A DNA stretch of 8,227 nucleotides from positions 1-8,227 of the forward strand of contig JALSGY010000500.1 in assembly GCA_026982515.1 (NCBI GenBank), given 5' to 3'. This document shows, piece after piece, positions 6,297 to 8,227 of the stretch. Numbering within the stretch: position 1 is the stretch's first letter; each line of letters begins with the position of its first letter. The position numbers were made by a program, and so were the translations under genes. Source of the stretch: Paracoccaceae bacterium. GTDB taxonomy: Bacteria; Pseudomonadota; Alphaproteobacteria; Rhodobacterales; Rhodobacteraceae. The notes beneath the pieces were generated by a model. That model saw only the letters and a program-made list of their open reading frames with translations. It made no database searches and was not told where the DNA came from.

Positions 6297-7363
6297 ATGG
6301 AAACGGGCTTTCGCGGCACGTTTGTCCTTTCGTGGGCACAGACGGAGGTTGACGGAATCGTTGCCGCCCCGGTGTGTGACCTCGATGTGGGCTCTTCATG
6401 GCGTTGGAGCGGGCGCGCCGTGCGGATCGACGAGGCGTCGGATCTTCTGGTGCTCGAAGGCAAGGACCGGGAGGAATTGCGCCGGCACGCGGCCAGCAAG
6501 GTGCGCCGTCTGCTTGCGGATCCGGGCCTGATCCCGCCCCGCTCTGGCCGCGATGGGGGCGACCAGCCCCTGTTTCGCGCCGGCTTCGAGCTGACTGATG
6601 GGCGCCGTCTCTATTCCTCCACCCTGATCGAGATCGAGGGTGCGCATCATCCGATGCTGCTCTTCGTCGGTCGGTTGCCGCCCGCCGATCGCGATCTGTG
6701 GGTGGTGGAAAGCACCCTGGAGGCCCGCCGCCCGCCGCTGGACCAGCGCGCCCCCGGGGTGATCTGTTTCGTCCCCGGCACGAAGATCGCCACCCCCCTG
6801 GGGCCGTGTCCGGTGGAGGATCTGGCCGAGGACGACCTGGTCGAAACCCGCGACAATGGCCCTCAGCCGGTGCGCTGGATCGGCGGCGCAGGATCAGTGG
6901 CGCGCGTCTTTTTGCCATGCCGCATCTGCGTCCGGTCCGGATCAGGGCGCATGTGCTGTGCGACGGCGGGCCCGACGAGGATCTCGTGGTGTCTCCGGAT
7001 CACCGGGTGCTGGTGAAGGGACCGGTGGCGCAGGCGTTGTTTGCCTCCGCGGAGGTGCTGGTCTCGGCGCGCGACCTGATCAACGACCGTACCGTCACGG
7101 TGGAGCGCCGGTTGCGCGAGGTCACCTATATCCATCTGGCGCTCGACAGCCACCAGGTGCTCCGGGCCAACGGCAGCGAATGCGAAAGCTTCCACCCCGC
7201 CGGCACGTCGCTCGAACAGCTCGACCCGCTCCAGAGGCAGGCCCTGCTGGAGCGTTTCCCCGATGTGGCCGATGATCCGTTCAGTTACGGCCCCTTCGCC
7301 CGGCGCAACCTGACGCGCGGCGAGGCGGCGCTGCTGGCCCACGGGGCCTTCGCGGCCCATTGA
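6297..7363 (+). pseudogene. Hint-domain protein, interrupted by a one-base frameshift near 6887
   Basis: As written, the gene cannot make the full protein in one frame. The first frame (from ATG 6297) encodes an N-terminal region of Rhodobacteraceae Hint proteins (GFRGTFVLSWAQTEVDG, WRWSGRAVRID). It then gives the start of a Hint domain: Cys157 in ICFVPGTKIATPLG, then VEDLAEDDLVETRDNG and PVRWIGG (to residue 197). After that it runs into unlike sequence and stops at 7014-7016. The rest of the domain continues in the -1 frame from about 6887: RRISGARLFAMPHLRPVRIRA, SPDHRVLV (His at reconstructed 236), TYIHLALDSHQVL and ESFHPAG, to the stop at 7361-7363. Adding one base in GGCGGCGCAGG (about 6884-6892) restores a continuous 355-residue protein. 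Hint domains are self-splicing or self-cleaving folds; for this bacterial type the role is unknown. The cause may be a real mutation, a sequencing error or, less likely, recoding. The start has only a weak ribosome-binding site. Confidence 0.85.
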
Positions 7364-7387
7364 CTCTGCCCCGCGCGGCTGTATAAG
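7360..7387 (+). promoter_or_regulatory. Strong sigma-70 promoter of rpsD
   Basis: TTGACT (7360-7365) and TATAAG (7382-7387) are spaced by 16 bases; each matches consensus at five of six positions. The -35 overlaps the TGA stop of the Hint gene (7361-7363). The predicted start near 7394 gives rpsD its own transcript with a leader of about 130 nt. Confidence 0.75.
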
Positions 7388-7393
7388 CGCCCC

Positions 7394-7523
7394 GTTCCGG
7401 CCCCGGTGGCCGGGGCAATCATTGGTGTTGGTGGCCCCCGCAAGGGGATGCCTGTCGCCCGCAAGGGAGAAGGACAACGCCCTTCGACAATCGCCCCACG
7501 GGGCAATGGAAGGAGATCAGACG
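7394..7523 (+). promoter_or_regulatory. Structured 5' leader of rpsD, possible autoregulatory RNA
   Basis: The leader can fold into at least four short GC hairpins: GCCCCGG/CCGGGGC (7400-7406 with 7410-7416); CCCC-GCAA-GGGG (7436-7447); CCC-GCAA-GGG (7458-7467); and GCCCC/GGGGC (7493-7497 with 7500-7504), which ends just before the AGGAGA ribosome-binding site (7511-7516). CCCGCAAGGG occurs twice, 21 bases apart, and CGGGGCAAT occurs at 7411-7419 and 7499-7507. The end copies could pair in alternative ways and so affect access to the ribosome-binding site. S4 is a known autoregulator of its own mRNA in other bacteria. Regulation here is inference. Confidence 0.5.
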
Positions 7524-8144
7524 GTGACCAAACGCACCTCTGCCAAGTACAAGATCGACCGCCGGATGGGCGAAAACATCTGGGGGCGTCCGAAATCCCC
7601 CGTCAACCGCCGCGAATACGGCCCCGGTCAGCACGGCCAGCGCCGCAAGGGCAAGCTGTCGGACTACGGCCTGCAGCTGCGCGCCAAGCAGAAGCTCAAG
7701 GGCTACTACGGCGATCTGACGGAAAAGCAGTTCCGCCGCATCTACGCCGAGGCCGAGCGGATGCGTGGCGATACCGGCGAAAACCTCATCGGTCTGCTGG
7801 AGCGTCGCCTCGATGCCGTGGTCTACCGCGCCAAGTTCGTGCCCACCGTCTTTGCCGCGCGGCAGTTCGTCAACCATGGGCACGTGCTGGTCAACGGCAA
7901 GCGGGTGAACATCCCCTCCTACCGTGTCAGGGAAGGCGACGTGATCGAGGTGCGCGAGCGCTCCAAGCAGCTGGCGGTGGTTCTCGAGGCGGTGCAGCTG
8001 CCCGAGCGTGACGTGCCGGAATACATCGATGTCGACCATTCCAAGATGACGGCCACCTTTGTGCGCACCCCGGGGCTTGGCGACGTGCCCTACCCGGTGA
8101 TGATGGAGCCTAACCTGGTGGTGGAATACTACGCGAAGAACTGA
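7524..8144 (+). CDS. rpsD: 30S ribosomal protein S4
   Basis: This 206-residue protein is a primary 16S rRNA-binding protein that helps start assembly of the small ribosomal subunit. It begins with the alphaproteobacterial pattern MTKRTSAKYKIDRRMGENIW and has the REYGPGQHGQRRKGKLSDYG block (30-49). The S4 RNA-binding domain is at about 92-155 (LERRLDAVVYRAKF, NHGHVLVNGKRVNIPSYRV). There are no cysteines, so this is the zinc-free form. The start is GTG at 7524, chosen because AGGAGA (7511-7516) lies seven bases before it and the N terminus matches the family. The longer frame from 7422 would translate the structured leader. In enterobacteria rpsD sits in the alpha operon; here it is a single gene with its own promoter and terminator, as I would expect in this group. 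Confidence 0.98.
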   Translation: MTKRTSAKYKIDRRMGENIWGRPKSPVNRREYGPGQHGQRRKGKLSDYGLQLRAKQKLKGYYGDLTEKQFRRIYAEAERMRGDTGENLIGLLERRLDAVVYRAKFVPTVFAARQFVNHGHVLVNGKRVNIPSYRVREGDVIEVRERSKQLAVVLEAVQLPERDVPEYIDVDHSKMTATFVRTPGLGDVPYPVMMEPNLVVEYYAKN

Positions 8145-8166
8145 TCCTTCGCACCATGGGTTTCAG

Positions 8167-8195
8167 GGGCCGTGCCGCGGGGCGCGGCCCTTTTT
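8167..8195 (+). terminator. Rho-independent terminator of rpsD
   Basis: A 10-bp stem (8167-8176 with 8181-8190, one G-U pair) closes a GCGG loop and is followed at once by TTTTTC. It begins 23 bases after the rpsD stop. The last 32 bases of the window show nothing further that I can identify. Confidence 0.9.
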
Positions 8196-8227
8196 CGTGG
8201 CGGACTAACCGGTGTGCGACCCTTCTT

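Noticed and set aside
6908..6914. CTTTTTG as a programmed -1 frameshift site in the Hint gene
   Set aside because: In the zero frame it would require a mismatched first-position re-pairing. The family-like sequence of the second frame already begins about 20 bases upstream, so loss of one base near 6887 fits better.
6140..6918. Minus-strand open frames over the degP/Hint intergenic region and the Hint gene
   Set aside because: They lack ribosome-binding sites and recognisable protein features, and run opposite family-like Hint coding sequence.

Overview
The window looks like chromosomal core sequence from a high-GC alphaproteobacterium, most likely of the Rhodobacterales (Rhodobacteraceae). 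The evidence is the very Rhodobacter-like ribosomal protein S4, a short-form HisG paired with HisZ, a DUF1489 protein, a B12-dependent ribonucleotide reductase, and a Hint-domain protein of a type common in that group. I see no phage genes, insertion sequences, CRISPR arrays, tRNAs or rRNAs.

Layout from left to right. (1) The 3' end of hisZ overlaps hisG by the ATGA junction (1-1043); together they make the first enzyme of histidine synthesis. (2) A perfect FNR/FnrL-type palindrome lies two bases after hisG. It is correctly placed to drive a secreted c-type cytochrome (1134-1709) with a very acidic, His-containing tail. (3) A DUF1489 gene (1731-2150, minus) converges on the cytochrome gene. 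It is divergent from nrdJ (2279-4540, plus), the class II oxygen-independent ribonucleotide reductase; back-to-back promoters can be read in the 128 bp between them. (4) A periplasmic Do/DegQ-type serine protease (4652-6007, minus) ends at a tight terminator built from a sequence that resembles a common Rhodobacteraceae intergenic element. Its 5' leader carries a striking 12-bp-paired inverted repeat. (5) A Hint-domain protein gene (6297-7363, plus) is broken by a one-base frameshift near 6887. (6) A strong promoter overlapping the Hint stop codon drives a roughly 130-nt, hairpin-rich leader and then rpsD (7524-8144), closed by a textbook terminator.

The genes are mostly independent housekeeping units. 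One possible theme is low-oxygen growth: the cytochrome appears to be under FnrL control and its neighbour is an oxygen-independent RNR. No obviously new multi-gene system is present. The points most worth a second look are the Hint-gene frameshift, the FnrL site with the unusual cytochrome, the rpsD leader structure and the inverted repeat in the degP leader.
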